Made by a program: the position numbers and the translations under genes. DNA of 64,000 bases from Allodiplogaster sudhausi. Taxonomy: Eukaryota; Nematoda; Chromadorea; Rhabditida; Diplogasteridae. Below the pieces are notes generated by a model. That model was not told the origin of the DNA and made no database searches. It saw only the letters and a list, made by a program, of their open reading frames with translations. How positions within the stretch are numbered: the first letter of the stretch is position 1; the number at the start of each line of letters is the position of its first letter. Below, one piece after another: positions 45,641-57,399 of the stretch. The stretch lies in NCBI GenBank assembly GCA_945643635.1, contig CALZFC010000252.1, positions 3,885,001 through 3,949,000 of the forward strand, given 5' to 3'.

Positions 45641-45883
45641 CTGGCTAAAGGTTGAAATTTCAACATCGGACAAATTAAAACATAGTGTAAGAAAAAATGA
45701 AGTAAGGAAAAGCAGAAAATTAATGGAATTATAATGTTAACTAAACAAAAATCGACGATAGGAATAAGTGGACTTACGAACTACAGAGAAAGCATGAATT
45801 CGAAAGAATCAATTCGCAATATGGAGACTAACTAGATTGAAGGCAAAAAATCAGGGAGGGTATGTAAAATAGACGATTCCTTT

Positions 45884-47306
45884 TTAGCCCCCACCGGTGA
45901 TTATTCGGGAGATCGACTCGAAGTGCTGGCGGTAGGTCTCGGGTCGGCCGCCATGGTCTGCAAGAAAAGACATTGAGGAAGGTAAAACAAGAGAGGGTGA
46001 AGGGAGATTGAGATTAAAGAAAAGGATAAAGAAAAAGAACAGGAGTTACGGTATGAATGGTTGAAAACGTTTCCTTTGAAATTTTGTCAGAAAAAAAGAA
46101 AGAATATCCTACAACTTGTTTGTTCAGTTTCAGTTACGATTAAATAGGAACACTAACAACTCCACATTTTAAAGGAATTCTACTTTTAGATAGTTGAAAA
46201 TAGGAAGGGAACTTAACTCACGACAACACTACAAGGAAATCACGGATGCTAACGATAGGGGGGGGGGTTAGCCCACCCTGATATAGCAGCATTAATTTCA
46301 GTGGATTCCTTGGTTCAATTCACTCGAAAAGACTAGATTAGATGATTCTTTTCTTCAAAGAAATTACGATACAAAGGCGCAAAATTATGGGCGCGATACC
46401 CAACAGGATAAACTTAGACTATTAGCCTTGTACCGGCCGAAAGTCAAGCTGTGAATCATCACCTAAAAGAAGGCTGCGCCGCTACAGTATGCATACCGTA
46501 CAGGGAATAAAAGCCGCTGTCGAGGACCCAAAAGATTAGGGTGGGGAATGAATTATTAGGCCGGGAAACCAGGGTGGATTAGCTGTTTTTGTCTAAATGG
46601 CCTTCAATAACATGGTGGGGTAGAACATCGGGGAGGCCCAAAATAAGGTCTGTCGAAAGGGCAGTACCTTTTTACCCTGATACCGTACCATGTCACTGTT
46701 TCCAACTTACATTATTGCGATGCTAACTTAGATTTTTCTAATGAAACTAAGCACTAGATAAGCAAGAATAAATTAAAAGAAGCAGCCTGTTGTATACAAT
46801 GTACTTTACCAAACCTTTAAAAGAAGAAAAATACTCACAAAAGCGGAGGGCGCGGCCAGGTCCGCCGCCACCAGGACCGACCGTCATCGAAGCCGCCACC
46901 AAAGAAGAAGAGGGCCGGGGCACATCCATCCACTCCTGAATTAGATCCCCCTCATTTAAATAATATCAATAATTTTTGATACCAAGAAACAACAAAAACC
47001 GTTGGTCAGCAAAAGTGCTTTAGTGAAAGGTTTTCCCCTTTAACAGTCAAGGAAAGTGCATTCCTTTCACACATCTAATCTATTCAATGTCGTGAAAAAA
47101 ATAATACGGGTTGGCGAAAGAACGCCCAAAAAGCTGTATTTTAGACAATAAAAACACCAAAGGAAAATAAAATGTATATGTCGAACCTTTCTCAATTGGG
47201 AAGGAAGGCTGCAAGGGAGGAATACGAACTCCCTCAAGAGTTCGCCGTCCACTCGATGCCCCCGAGGACTCCCGTCCACTTTATCGAACAGGACACGTTG
47301 CTTGTG
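45884..47306 (-). CDS. Exon chain inside the 6.1-kb element (possible gene)
   Basis: Three minus-strand GC-rich islands join in phase: about 47306-47187 (HKQRVLFDKVDGSPRGH..., ends SQLRK), about 46936-46837 (EWMDVPRPSSSLVAAS..., Gly/Pro-rich end) and 45957-45884 (YHGGRPETYRQHFESISRI, then TGGG stop). Each is bounded by a good AG acceptor and, where needed, a GT donor (AAG|GTTCG, TTTT|GTGAGT). Two more islands upstream, about 47875-47815 and 48310-48228, resemble each other and may be alternative 5' exons. No known domain is recognised. It could be an element-encoded gene of a new type or a patchwork of captured host exons. Confidence 0.35.
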
Positions 47307-47569
47307 CTGAAATAAGAAAAGTTTATAAGAGATACCGACAAAAAAAGAAACTAATTGTGCGGGGGGGGGGGGTGAATTAAAATGAACCAGTTTAAGCATT
47401 ATCGACTACCGTAATCTCAATGAGTACGGTACAAGAATTCTCTATGAAGTGGTTTCTTATGTCAATAAATTGATCTTTTTTAAATAAATAAAACTACGCT
47501 CCTACTACATTACGCTAATTTTAAAGCAAATTATGAAACGGATTAACGGAGAACCGAAAAATAAAAACA

Positions 47570-48310
47570 AAAGTTTCGCTCCGACATTAATCGGCTAAAA
47601 GGAAAATCATGTTAAAACTATTCCCAAAAAAATGCATTATCAAATGAATCTTTAAGAAAGATTACCTTGATTTTATCCTTTAAAAAAGTTGGATTTTAAT
47701 ATTATGTGAAGTTAAAAAAGATCAAAAGACCTACTCCGTTTTAAAACAAAACTAAACACCTGTAATGCTAGACAAATAAATATAAAGCCAAAAAGTGATG
47801 TCTAACCATTAGAAGTCGCATCCCTAGGCGCCGGCGGAAGAGTCCTCCCGTGGCTTCCGCATAGTCGCCACTACAAAAAAGTTTAAATTGAATCGAATAT
47901 CTTTAAAAAAAGGATAAAAGAAAAGAACTTCATTCGATTTCCCACTATACAATACGCATACTCAAACATAGAAAAGGAAAACAAAAGTATCAGCTAATGG
48001 AAGTATAATCTGAAAGCTATTCCAAAAAGGATGCATTCTCGAATAAACCGTTAAGAAAGATTTCCTTTATTTTTATTCTAAAACAACTACCGGATTTCAT
48101 TCCAGTGAAAAAACAAACTTAAGAACAAAATGCCTACAAAATTTTCGATTAAACAAAACACTTCGAATACCAAACAGTTAAATAAATAAAAAATAAACCT
48201 AAAACGTAATTTCTAACCGTTAGAGATGGCATCGACCCTGGCGCCCGTAGTCGTTGCCGCCCTGGTGCTTCATTTCGATGCCGTTGCGTGGATGGCGGGA
48301 CTACAATCGC
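47570..48310. repeat. Diverged tandem duplication of an island and its flank
   Basis: About 47570-47880 and 47980-48310 align in the same orientation over roughly 300 bp, ending at the two islands that share the GGCGCC... / CTCTAACGGTTAG and CTTCTAATGGTTAG edges. Confidence 0.55.
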
Positions 48311-48435
48311 AAGAAAAACATAGAAGCAAATATTCGTCGTCAAACATTAAACAAATGAAAAGAATACTTGCAGAAAACCTAACAGCAATCCAAAAAGCTA
48401 CAGCTTTACCGAGAATTTCGAAACGCGACAATTAA

Positions 48436-48654
48436 TTTTTTGCACGGTGCACGCTGTAGTACGGCGCACCTAATGATATGGTGCTTAATTTCCATGCGAC
48501 CATTCGTGATTATTTGCATGGTTCACGTAATTTTTAATCATGTCAACCGTGCAGAAATGTAAAATTACATATAACTATTCAAAAATGGTCCCATTCACCG
48601 TGCAATTAAGAACAATGACATTACGTGCATCGTACGAGGTGCATAGTGCAAAAT
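48436..48654. repeat. Imperfect palindrome rich in GTGCAC/GCACGG motifs
   Basis: The left end TTTTTTGCACGGTGCAC mirrors the right end GTGCATAGTGCAAAAT. In between are several CCGTGCA and TGCATGGTTCACG copies. It lies close to the middle of the 6.1-kb element, between the minus-strand and plus-strand islands. Confidence 0.6.
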
Positions 48655-48799
48655 GAGAACCTGTACGCGTTGCGGTCGCGTCGCAGCTCTCATAACTGCC
48701 GAATAAAACTTATTCAGTGCTAAACGAGATTACATGTTTATCTTGTTGTTTCTGCCTTTCCTTTTTGCTTGAATTGTTGTTCATGTGATTAATTTACAC

Positions 48800-50230
48800 T
48801 TTAAGAGAAGATGTACGCTTGGCGCCCCTTCCAACATCGGCGCCGCGGAATCCTGGCGCGGCATCGGCGAGATATTGGCGGCCACCCCGAAGCACCACTT
48901 TGAGGTTTTGGCATCCTCTTTGATATTTGTTTATTTTCTGGTCATTTTGCTTTATAGGATTAGCGAACTGATTTTGTCGCGTTCAATTTTTTGATTTATG
49001 ATTAGGTCATTTCGCAGGGCAGAAGTTTTGCTCGTTAGAATTATTCTTTTGAGCAAGTTGAATCTTCTGCAGTTTTCGTTTTTATTCTAGTTATCCTGTT
49101 CTTAATCTTCGAGCACGGTACTTTTTTTCAATTTCGCCTGCAAAAATTAGTCCAAAATTAACAATGCGAAGAGCTCAACAACCTATGCCATGTTTTAAAT
49201 TTTTCATATATTTCCTTAAAATGAAATTGAGCATAGAGTTGTTAGTTGTTAATGTTATACGACGGTAGACATATCATTAAATAGAGAATCGCGAGCTCTT
49301 TGAACTGCATTCAAACACTTTTTCCAAAAAAAATTTTACACCCAAAAACCGACCACTAATATTTTGACGGCGCAAATATTTTTTTATGTCGATTTAAATT
49401 TTTTTCCCTGAAATTCAACAGTTCGGGGGCTTTTAGTTACAGAGATGACGAACATTCCATTCAATTCTTATCGTGATGTTTTATAATTTTCTCAGAATTA
49501 CGGTGTGTATACGGTAGATGGCCATTTTCCTCTAAAATAAGTGTAAATCATTTCCTTTTTGTTATTTAGAATGGAGAACACGAATCTAGTGTTAATATTT
49601 CATGTTGTATTTCATTTCTAACAAAACAGCAATGATATCATATACACATTGTATGGAGCTACAAGGCCATATACCGTATACTTACCATAACTCGGGAAAA
49701 TAGCATCATGATAATCGCAGACACATCTTTTAACATTATTTAGTGTTCTTGTTTCAGATTAGATGTCAAGCTGGCCCGTGCAAGGCAAGCATGTGCAGTG
49801 GGAGTGCCGCCGGAGATGGACGACCGCGTCCAGTTTAAACAGTTTTGTTTTATTATTGTTTTCAATTATCTATTATAATTTTAATTTTTTTAATGTTAAA
49901 TAGAATTGATATTTTATAGGGATGGAAAATCTTTCATTAATATCCACTTGTTGGCCAACAGTTTTTTTTTTCAGTTTTGCCAACAATTATTGACATGTAA
50001 ATGAAAGAGAATCTAATTCAGGAGGTGATGGTGGAGCCGCCGGTCGTCGCAGTGGTTTCTTTGGTGGCGAAGTCGATGATGGTTCTGGCAGCGGGCTACG
50101 GCCCTCCTCCTTCGTGAATCTTGCGTCCCCAGGGATTCTCAGTGATCAAGTCACACGAGGCCATGCATCTCGAAGCTGGAAGAGTTACCTATTCCAGTGA
50201 TGATGGCCAGTCTAGTGGCTGGTATGTTAA
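48800..50230 (+). other. Plus-strand exon-like islands of the 6.1-kb element
   Basis: GC-rich islands at about 48815-48905, 49757-49838 and 50023-50220 stand out from AT-rich DNA. The last two follow TTGTTTCAG and TCTAATTCAG acceptors, and the last ends at a strong donor (GGCTG|GTATGT). The last one begins EVMVEPPVVAVVSLVAKSM and is a diverged homolog, on the opposite strand, of the 46936-46837 island (EWMDVPRPSSSLVAASM). I cannot join all three in one frame. Confidence 0.4.
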
Positions 50231-50459
50231 CCTTGCTAGCATTTATCAACTGAGTTCTAGAATGTTGTGATGACTGTTATACTGTAGAAACAGCCATGTT
50301 TCATGACTGATCTAAATATATTTTTTTATTGTTTCCTATTTGTTATATAAGGATGCATATGTGAATTTAGTGATGTGAGGAGGGCTAAATCCTATTTTAG
50401 TAGGAATGTTGTGCTATGAGCCTTTTTTGGGGTAAAAAAAAGGATTTGCCTTTTTTAAC

Positions 50460-51153
50460 GGCCGTCAAAACGGCCAGCCATTATTTATAGCCGTTAAAAT
50501 TGGCTTGCCACTTTTGAAGGGTCAAAAATTTGGCTTGCCACTTTTGAAGGGTCAAGAATTTGGCTTGCCACTTTTGAAGGGTCAAAAATTTGGCTTGCCA
50601 TTTTTGATGCCCGCTGAATTTGCCAAGTTGCCATTTTTGACGGCTGTCAAAATTGCCAAGTTGCTCGGCCGACAGCCGCTTACTCGTGGCACGTTTAACA
50701 GCTGTTAAAAATGTCAAATCCTTTTGCCAATTCTGATAGCTGTTTATTTTGGCTGTGACATTTTTTATAAGTGAAGAATTTGCCAAAACCCTTGAAATTT
50801 TGAACATATGCAAATTGCGCCATGGAAAATTTGGAGGCCGTCAAATTTGGCATGTTATTAATCCACTTTTAAAGACCTCTATTTTTGCCACGCCAAATTG
50901 TTGTCCTGTTAAATATGCCGAAGCCGGGTTGTCAATAATTAGGGCACATTTCTGTGGCTCAGCCATTTTCTTCGCTTGTACATTGTGCCCGTCATTTTAT
51001 TAACCGTCTTATTTGTCATGACAAGTTTGAATCAATGAATAAAATACTGCCACATTTGCTTGTGTGTTTCACCTGCCAAATTTGGCAAAAATAACAGCTT
51101 AATCGAAAAATGCAGAGAAAAACCAAACTTTTTAATTCACACTGTCTTATATG
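50460..51153 (-). repeat. Right terminal and subterminal repeat of the 6.1-kb element
   Basis: It contains a 30-bp unit (CAAAAATTTGGCTTGCCACT core) repeated about four times at 50491-50604, then scattered TGCCAA/TTGGCA and GGCTGTCAAAA motifs, then the terminal 45 bp that match the left end. Confidence 0.75.
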
Positions 51154-51352
51154 TACCATATGGAGGTTAGCATAGCGAAGCTGTGTCGACGGAACATGAG
51201 TTTCAATTCGGAGAAGTGAAAAATAAAAGCAGACACAAACAATTTGTGGCTTACTAGGACAAAAAAGAAATGGAACTTGGTTATCATGTTACTCGATATG
51301 ATACATGTATTTAAAAAAAGAAACTTTATAAATACAAGGAATATAATGATCA

Positions 51353-51815
51353 TTATCCACTGCCGTTAATGCTGCTTGGTCTTCGTAGAAGAATTGTATG
51401 CCGAATATCGACATGTCTGCAAGGAAAACCAGTTTCCAATATGCACATTTGTACGTACATATGTATGTATGAAGTTAAAAATGTAATTAAACGTAAGTTC
51501 CTTAGAGATGTTTAAACCTTATGAGAATAATAGCCGCGTTGACAAGTGGGTTGAGTCCAGTGGAAAGGCGGGTGTAGACGATGGATACTTCCAGAACTGC
51601 CTGACAGGGAAACATCCTTGGTCTGGTCTGATTCTGCAGTGCAAAAGCACCTTGTCTTGTACAAAGTTGAGGATTGCCAGCTGCGAAGCAATCGGAAGGA
51701 CGAAGAGGGTGAGAGTGGAGACACACGACAGAAGCATAGTCAGAGTCAGCTTGCGGCCACGACGTGATGCGGGCTTAGGGGAGATGGAGATGATGAGAGG
51801 AAGTCAGAGAGACGA

Positions 51816-51850
<35 letters not shown>

Positions 51851-52775
51851 GGAAGAGAGAAGAGCGGAAACCTCAGAGAAGTCAGCCATCTTCCTCTTAT
51901 GAATGCGGAAGAGCATGAACACGACCACGTAGAGAACGACGGCGGCGACGGCTGCCGAGATGCGAACAATCAACCAGATATTCACGAAGAGCGGCAGCAC
52001 CGAGGAGTCGAACCTAGGAATGGACCTAGGCAATGACCTTCAACTTTTCTTCTCACTCATCAAGCTTAATAAGAGCATTCTTCGTATCAACTTCGATTAC
52101 CTAAGCCCTAAATTTTTTTTAACGGAAAAACAAGTTCATTTTTAAGTAAGTTGAAATTCTGTAAGCAACCAGCAGATTGGCTTGAAGATCTCGTGCGATG
52201 GCGCAAAGGAGAAGGTGCATGTCCAGGCGGCAGCCATTATTAAGAGCCATGCGACGTGCCATGCACCCGCTTGTCCAAACTGATTGGGAAGGCATGCTGG
52301 GGATAACCATCACAATTAAGAAAGGGGAGGAGATCACGTCCTACACGAGTTGCTGGTAGGGGAATTTGAAAGCTCCCAATGAGCTAACCTGATACGTCGA
52401 GGATAACTTGTAATAATGAATCGGAATGGTGAGGGAGAGAAGTCGATCGATACTCACAATTAACTGGACAACTGCCGCCATTGGATCAGTCCTGAAATGG
52501 GAAGATAATCGAATAATCTTCACATTTATATTGGGACATTGATCGTTGTATACTCTTAAAAATTCATATTTATATCTTTTTATCTTCTTGAAAAATCTTT
52601 AAGAAATTAATTTGTGTCTATCTTCAAAGAATACGTCTGTCCAAGGTAAACTACTTACCAACCGATATACATTAAATGACAAACAGACTAGACTACACAT
52701 TCTGATATGTTCGTAACCTCTCTGGAAGTCTATTCATAGAGAAGCTAAAGCTATGTACAGAGAAAGCGAGAGAAC

Positions 52776-52819
<44 letters not shown>

Positions 52820-53493
52820 AGCAATGATAAGAGGGGAGCCTAGAGAGTGGAGAGAGATGTTTCGATTATTGAATCCTTAGTAGTTCAATTTGGGAAAGGT
52901 GTTTTATATGTGTTAGATCGATATGTAGCATTTACGCCATTTATCTGGTGTGTCAGAAAGCTAGTGAGAAAGAGGATAAGAGAGTGCGATACTAAGAGAA
53001 TGGTGGGAACAAACCACATAAAGAGAATGTTCCACGGCATGAGTGCGCAGTACTGCATGGAGCGTGGCTGCATGTCGCCCGAGAGGATGACGGAGAGTCT
53101 GCCCGCACCCGCTGCCACGGCTGCCACCCCGCTTAGGCAGTCCGTTACCGACTCAAGATTCATCTTCTTTATTTCCATCATTTCATCTCCATCACCCATA
53201 CATTGTACACATTTTGAAACAACTAAAATATGTTTTCTAGACTCACTTAAAGACGATGATGAAAAAAGAGCAATAGCAAGGACAATCTCGAAAACATTGC
53301 TCACCACCGGAATGAGAATCGTGTACTTGCTTCGAAGAGCAGGATTCAGAAGCAGAGTTGCTGCGAGAAGTCCATGGACAACAGCCATGACCAGTCCCTC
53401 GACAATGTAAGCGATGAACTTCCAGTGGCTGGAGGGGGAGTAGAGGGAGGGGTCGTCGTCGTCCATGTCGTGATAGATGGAGAATGGCCACAT
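51353..53493 (-). CDS. Class A-like GPCR, nematode chemoreceptor style (receptor 2)
   Basis: A multi-exon minus-strand gene. Exon 1 starts MWPFSIYHDMDDDDP and holds TM1 (YIVEGLVMAVVHGLLAATLL) and TM2 (ILIPVVSNVFEIVLAIALF). Further exons are about 53160-53020 (SGVAAVAAGAGRLSVILSG, with a Cys before MPWNILFMW), 52490-52392 (VVQLIVSIDRLLSLTIPIHYY, a DRY-equivalent), about 52285-52180 (WHVAWLLIMAAAWTCTFSF, TM4), about 52012-51875 (VRISAAVAAVVLYVVVFMLF, TM5) and about 51765-51635 (LTMLLSCVSTLTLFVLPIAS, TM6). TM7 has TGLNPLVNAAIILI, and the C-tail exon at 51415-51353 reads HTILLRRPSSINGSG. It is unrelated in detail to receptor 1 but has the same plan. A sensory role is inferred. Confidence 0.83.
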
Positions 53494-54490
53494 TGTTCCA
53501 GAGGGGAGGGGTTGAGGACTCAGGAAGATGAAACTACGTACAAATCACAGACTTCGCGAGTCCTTTCACACGCTTTGTTTTATTCTTCGTTTCACAAAAG
53601 ATGAAGACAATAACATGTAGTCTGTGGCAGGAGACGGCCGAGAAGTAAAGAGGCAGCCGAGACAAGAGTTCATAAATGGGGCTGCCATTCAGGGGTGTGC
53701 CCCGGGCAAGTCAGGAATGGACACTTGGAAACTAAGTTAAGGCCGCGCGCGAGCCTATCCAACTGCTCACTGACTACGAGTAAAAAAGGTGCGTCACAAG
53801 GCAGCACCCCATCGCGGATTCTGGATAATTGCTTTCTTCTTTTTCAAACCACACAGACTCAGGAGGCAATCACTTTTACCCGCTAAATAATATTATTTTG
53901 TACTCTTGCTCATCTGCGTGTCATGTGGTTCTGTGCTCTTTTCATTTTATACATAATATTTGTCTGCTCAGAAAAACAAAACTCTCTAACGAGAACAATC
54001 TCCTCAACAACCATGCACATATTATTCCTAGCATTTAGTGCCTTGCACATTGCATCTTGCCTAATCTCAAAAAAAATGTGCTATTACAATAGAAGCTATA
54101 AAATGAATAAATTTTTAGTTATTCCTACTTCTGAATGCTATTATACGTAAGCGTTGAAAGGAGTAAGTAGCACCATCAGTTGGTTAACAAAATCTGTTAT
54201 AAACTACAGGAAAGACCTGAGCATAGTTGAAAATAAAACGGATTTTAGCTGCTACAAATTCATTTAAACAGTGCAAGCAAGAAGGGATAAAAGAAAGGCC
54301 TAGTTGATATACACATATTGTGAGCAAACCGGATAGCTGAGCAGCTAATAAACATGAGATGCAATGATTACTGACAGATTAAATTTAACATTTGTAGACA
54401 AACCTAATAATAATGTTTCTTAGAGTGCTCGAATCCTATAATCATTCTTTGGTAAGCGAAGCAGTAATAGCAGAGAGGAGCTGAAAAGCT
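53494..54490. other. Intergenic DNA
   Basis: The upstream flank of receptor 2 and the 3' flank of the ADP/ATP carrier. No gene is seen. Confidence 0.4.
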
Positions 54491-54495
54491 ATAGC

Positions 54496-57218
54496 TTACA
54501 TGTACTTGTTCATCTCGTTATAGAGGGCGAGCACCAGAGCCGCGCCAGTGCCTCGCATCGCATTCACGAGGGCGCCGTTGAAGAAGGCGCGCCCACCTTC
54601 CGCTCGCATTATCTTCTGCAAAACATTCACCAACTGCTCATAGAATTTAAAGAAGACCAGTCTTTAAAAAAACCAGTAGAAGTAATAATCGGAATTATAT
54701 CTGTATCTAGAGAATACATTTACGTGGAATAATCAAACAATATCCCTTATGACGTCTAATATCAACAATTACAGTCAAGCAAAAATAATAATGTGACTAG
54801 TCTTGCACAGCAGACCCTACAGACAACCTTATCTCTAACGTACCTTGGCACAGTCGACAGTACCGGTGTAGAGGATATCCTTGCGCCCCGCTTGCATCAT
54901 CAATCTCCGTCTTACGGTATCGAGAGGATAGGAGATCATGCCTGCCACCAGTGTTGACACCTGATCGTCAAATGTTCATTTATACTGTTATTCTCTGCAT
55001 TGCCTTCTAAATCAATTTACAAATAGCTTGTACTGCCATCAACGGATTCTTGCTTTTCGATTTTTAGCTTGTTCTTCTTGTTCTTAGCTGTTATTTCGCC
55101 AGCAAATGACTACTCGTAAGAACCGCGGATAAGATATGATTCATTTCAAAATTACATTTACAAAACATTAGTGATAATTCACACTTAAAAAATAAGAAAA
55201 AATTCAGCTAAGGTCGTTTTTTCCCATGAGTCCTGATAAATTCAGACTGACATTAAAGCACAAGTAAGATAAATAACTGAAAAAATAGAAAAGCACAGGG
55301 GAAAGGCATGTAAACAGACGAATTCTCTAACCTGGCCCACCCAGAAGGCACGGACGAAGCCTAATTCGCGCCCATCCTTGGCGGCAAAGGGTTTCGCAAA
55401 GTCGAAGAGACCGTAGTAGGCGCCGCGATATATCATGATGTACTGGAGGGAGGGCAGCAAGCCACTGTAAGTATGGACAATCACTCCATCATGGCATTTT
55501 CTGCCAGAGGAACAATAAAAACATATCACCATAAATATGGAGGAAAAAGAAAAGAATGAGCGACCTTTCAAAATAATAAATGCAACATAGATATGTCCAA
55601 TGTGAATAAAAGAAGGAAATGAAAACTGACATGTACAAGCCTCGAATGCCATCATGTCGAGCAATTTTTAGGATGCAGTCCACCAAGCCTCTGCAACAGT
55701 TACACCATTGCTCACTCAAATACATTATCCCCTCCTTTAAATACGTACATATTCTTACATTATAAGCTTGCTAAGGTCTAAAACATATGAGATATCATTG
55801 ACATTCTGTCTTGATTGGAACAAAAGAAAGCTCATGCGGAAACAACGAAAAAACAGTAATCTAAGCATATGGTAGCCATAACAGTAACAGGCTGACTTGA
55901 ACTCGCGTGTTTCCTTGCTTCTGCCCATGTCGATAGCCAGCCTTGTCCTGGTGAAGTCGAGTGGGTAGATGATCAAGAAGGTCGCCACTCCCGCCCCGCC
56001 GCCCGCTGCTAGATTCCCTGCAACAACAACGGACAATTATCATCACTCAAGGAGAAATAAAGTTCTAAAAAAAATTCAGCAAAAACTCAAGAATGCAATA
56101 ATAATATAATATATTATCATCGATTTGCATGCAACACTTAAATGAAAGTAAAGAGTGCTTTCGAGTGCATTTCAGAAGAGTAATTCTAACCCATGAGAAA
56201 GCGCAACTTGTTCTGCTCGGTGACCCCGTCGAGGGAGTACTTCTTGAAAAGCTCCTTGAAGGCGAGTCCGAGCGACTCCTTAAAAGAGTGATTGAAGGCT
56301 AACAAAATGCAACGCAAACGGTGATGATAAAGTGCATAATATTGAGGAAATAACCTGTGCACACGATCTGATAATGTTGGCGCCGTTTCCTCTCCAGAAA
56401 GAGAGGAAGCCTTGCTCGCGTGGAAGTCGCACGAAGCAGTCGACCATTCCACGGTAGCGAGCATCCACCGATATCGTCTGCTGAGAGTTCTGCAGCTGCA
56501 AGAGGAGAAGGGATTCAGAAAGGAAGGGTAGGAAGGGTGGAAGCCGGGGGATTACTGTACCCTTTAAAAAGAAGAAGAAGAACAAAAAAGATATATAAAC
56601 CTGTAGAATGAGCTTGACTCTCTCGACCGGTGCAATGACAGTCTTGGCGATGGTCGCAGCCACGGCGCCCGCAGAAAAGTCCTCAACAAGTTGCTCCCAT
56701 TATCACATTTAGAACATTCTGGGAATAACTGGACGTAAAAAGCATTTAGATGTCTCGATATCAACGCGAAGTATGCAGTAGAAGAAAACTAAATATAAAA
56801 AAAACAGGTGTTCTACCTTGGCGAACTTGAGCGCATCGTTGATGGTGAATCCTGGAAGAGAAGTGAGTCTGGCGGCGGGGGAAGCGGAAGGGGAGTTCGC
56901 GCCTTCATAGCTGCTGCTTCCTTGTCCGCTCTACATGGAAAACATTTCTCTTCTAAGATGCTTTGGGCGAAAAAAAAACTTTTTTTTAGTTAATAAAAAA
57001 TTAAAGATGAATGTGCGTTGTACATTAAAAACTAGTGCTAGCGTTTAATATTCATGCAGCCAAGCAGTTTTATAGTATGATACGCGAGCAAGGAGGAACT
57101 GACAGAAGCGAGAAATGTGACTGAACATTCTTATCTACGTGCAAGAGCACAAACAACATTCCGAACCTGTGATGAAGAAGGCAGCGGAACGAGATGGGAA
57201 GGGCTTCCCATCGACCAT
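54496..57218 (-). CDS. Mitochondrial ADP/ATP carrier (adenine nucleotide translocase)
   Basis: It exchanges matrix ATP for cytosolic ADP across the inner mitochondrial membrane. About ten minus-strand exons give roughly 315 residues, close to the family's 300. The three mitochondrial-carrier repeats are visible: [11 protein letters not shown] in repeat 1, [11 protein letters not shown] in repeat 2 and YPLDTVRRR in repeat 3. The family hallmark RRRMMM after repeat 3 appears as RRRLMM. Other typical stretches are [37 protein letters not shown] and [10 protein letters not shown] stop. The N-terminus [18 protein letters not shown] is longer and unlike common isoforms. Near 55440-55500 the GLY...IYRGAYYG segment reads best with a 42-bp intron; unspliced it would add 14 residues. 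The start is the first in-frame ATG before the TM1 exon. Confidence 0.94.
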
Positions 57219-57399
57219 GGAAGCGGCGCAGAGTGCGGCGCGAACTGAAAGCAAACAAAATGAATGAACATAAGCAACGACTACGAGCATTTAGCAGAAT
57301 AAAATAATTATTTACTGTTTTAGACATCGAAAGAAACATGAAAGTCTAACTGAAAGAATTACATCTGTGCATATGGCCATCGCCATTCAGCCAATGCTA

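Larger units (their letters stand above)
45065..51153. mobile_element. 6.1-kb inverted-repeat element carrying exon-like islands
   Basis: The two ends are reverse complements: CATATAAGACAGTGTGAATT at 45065 and its mirror ending at 51153, with near-identity over about 45 bp and looser similarity for about 600 bp. It is flanked by TA (or by GTAC, since GTAC borders both ends). Inside each end lie dozens of TTGGCA/TGCCAA motifs, in a layout like the subterminal transposase-binding repeats of DNA transposons. The interior is AT-rich and contains at least eight GC-rich islands of 55-180 bp with splice-like borders on either strand. I recognise no transposase, integrase or polymerase. Confidence 0.75.

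Noticed and set aside
45065..51153. Polinton/Maverick or a known superfamily element
   Set aside because: Far too short for a Polinton, and no polymerase, integrase or DDE transposase frame is visible.
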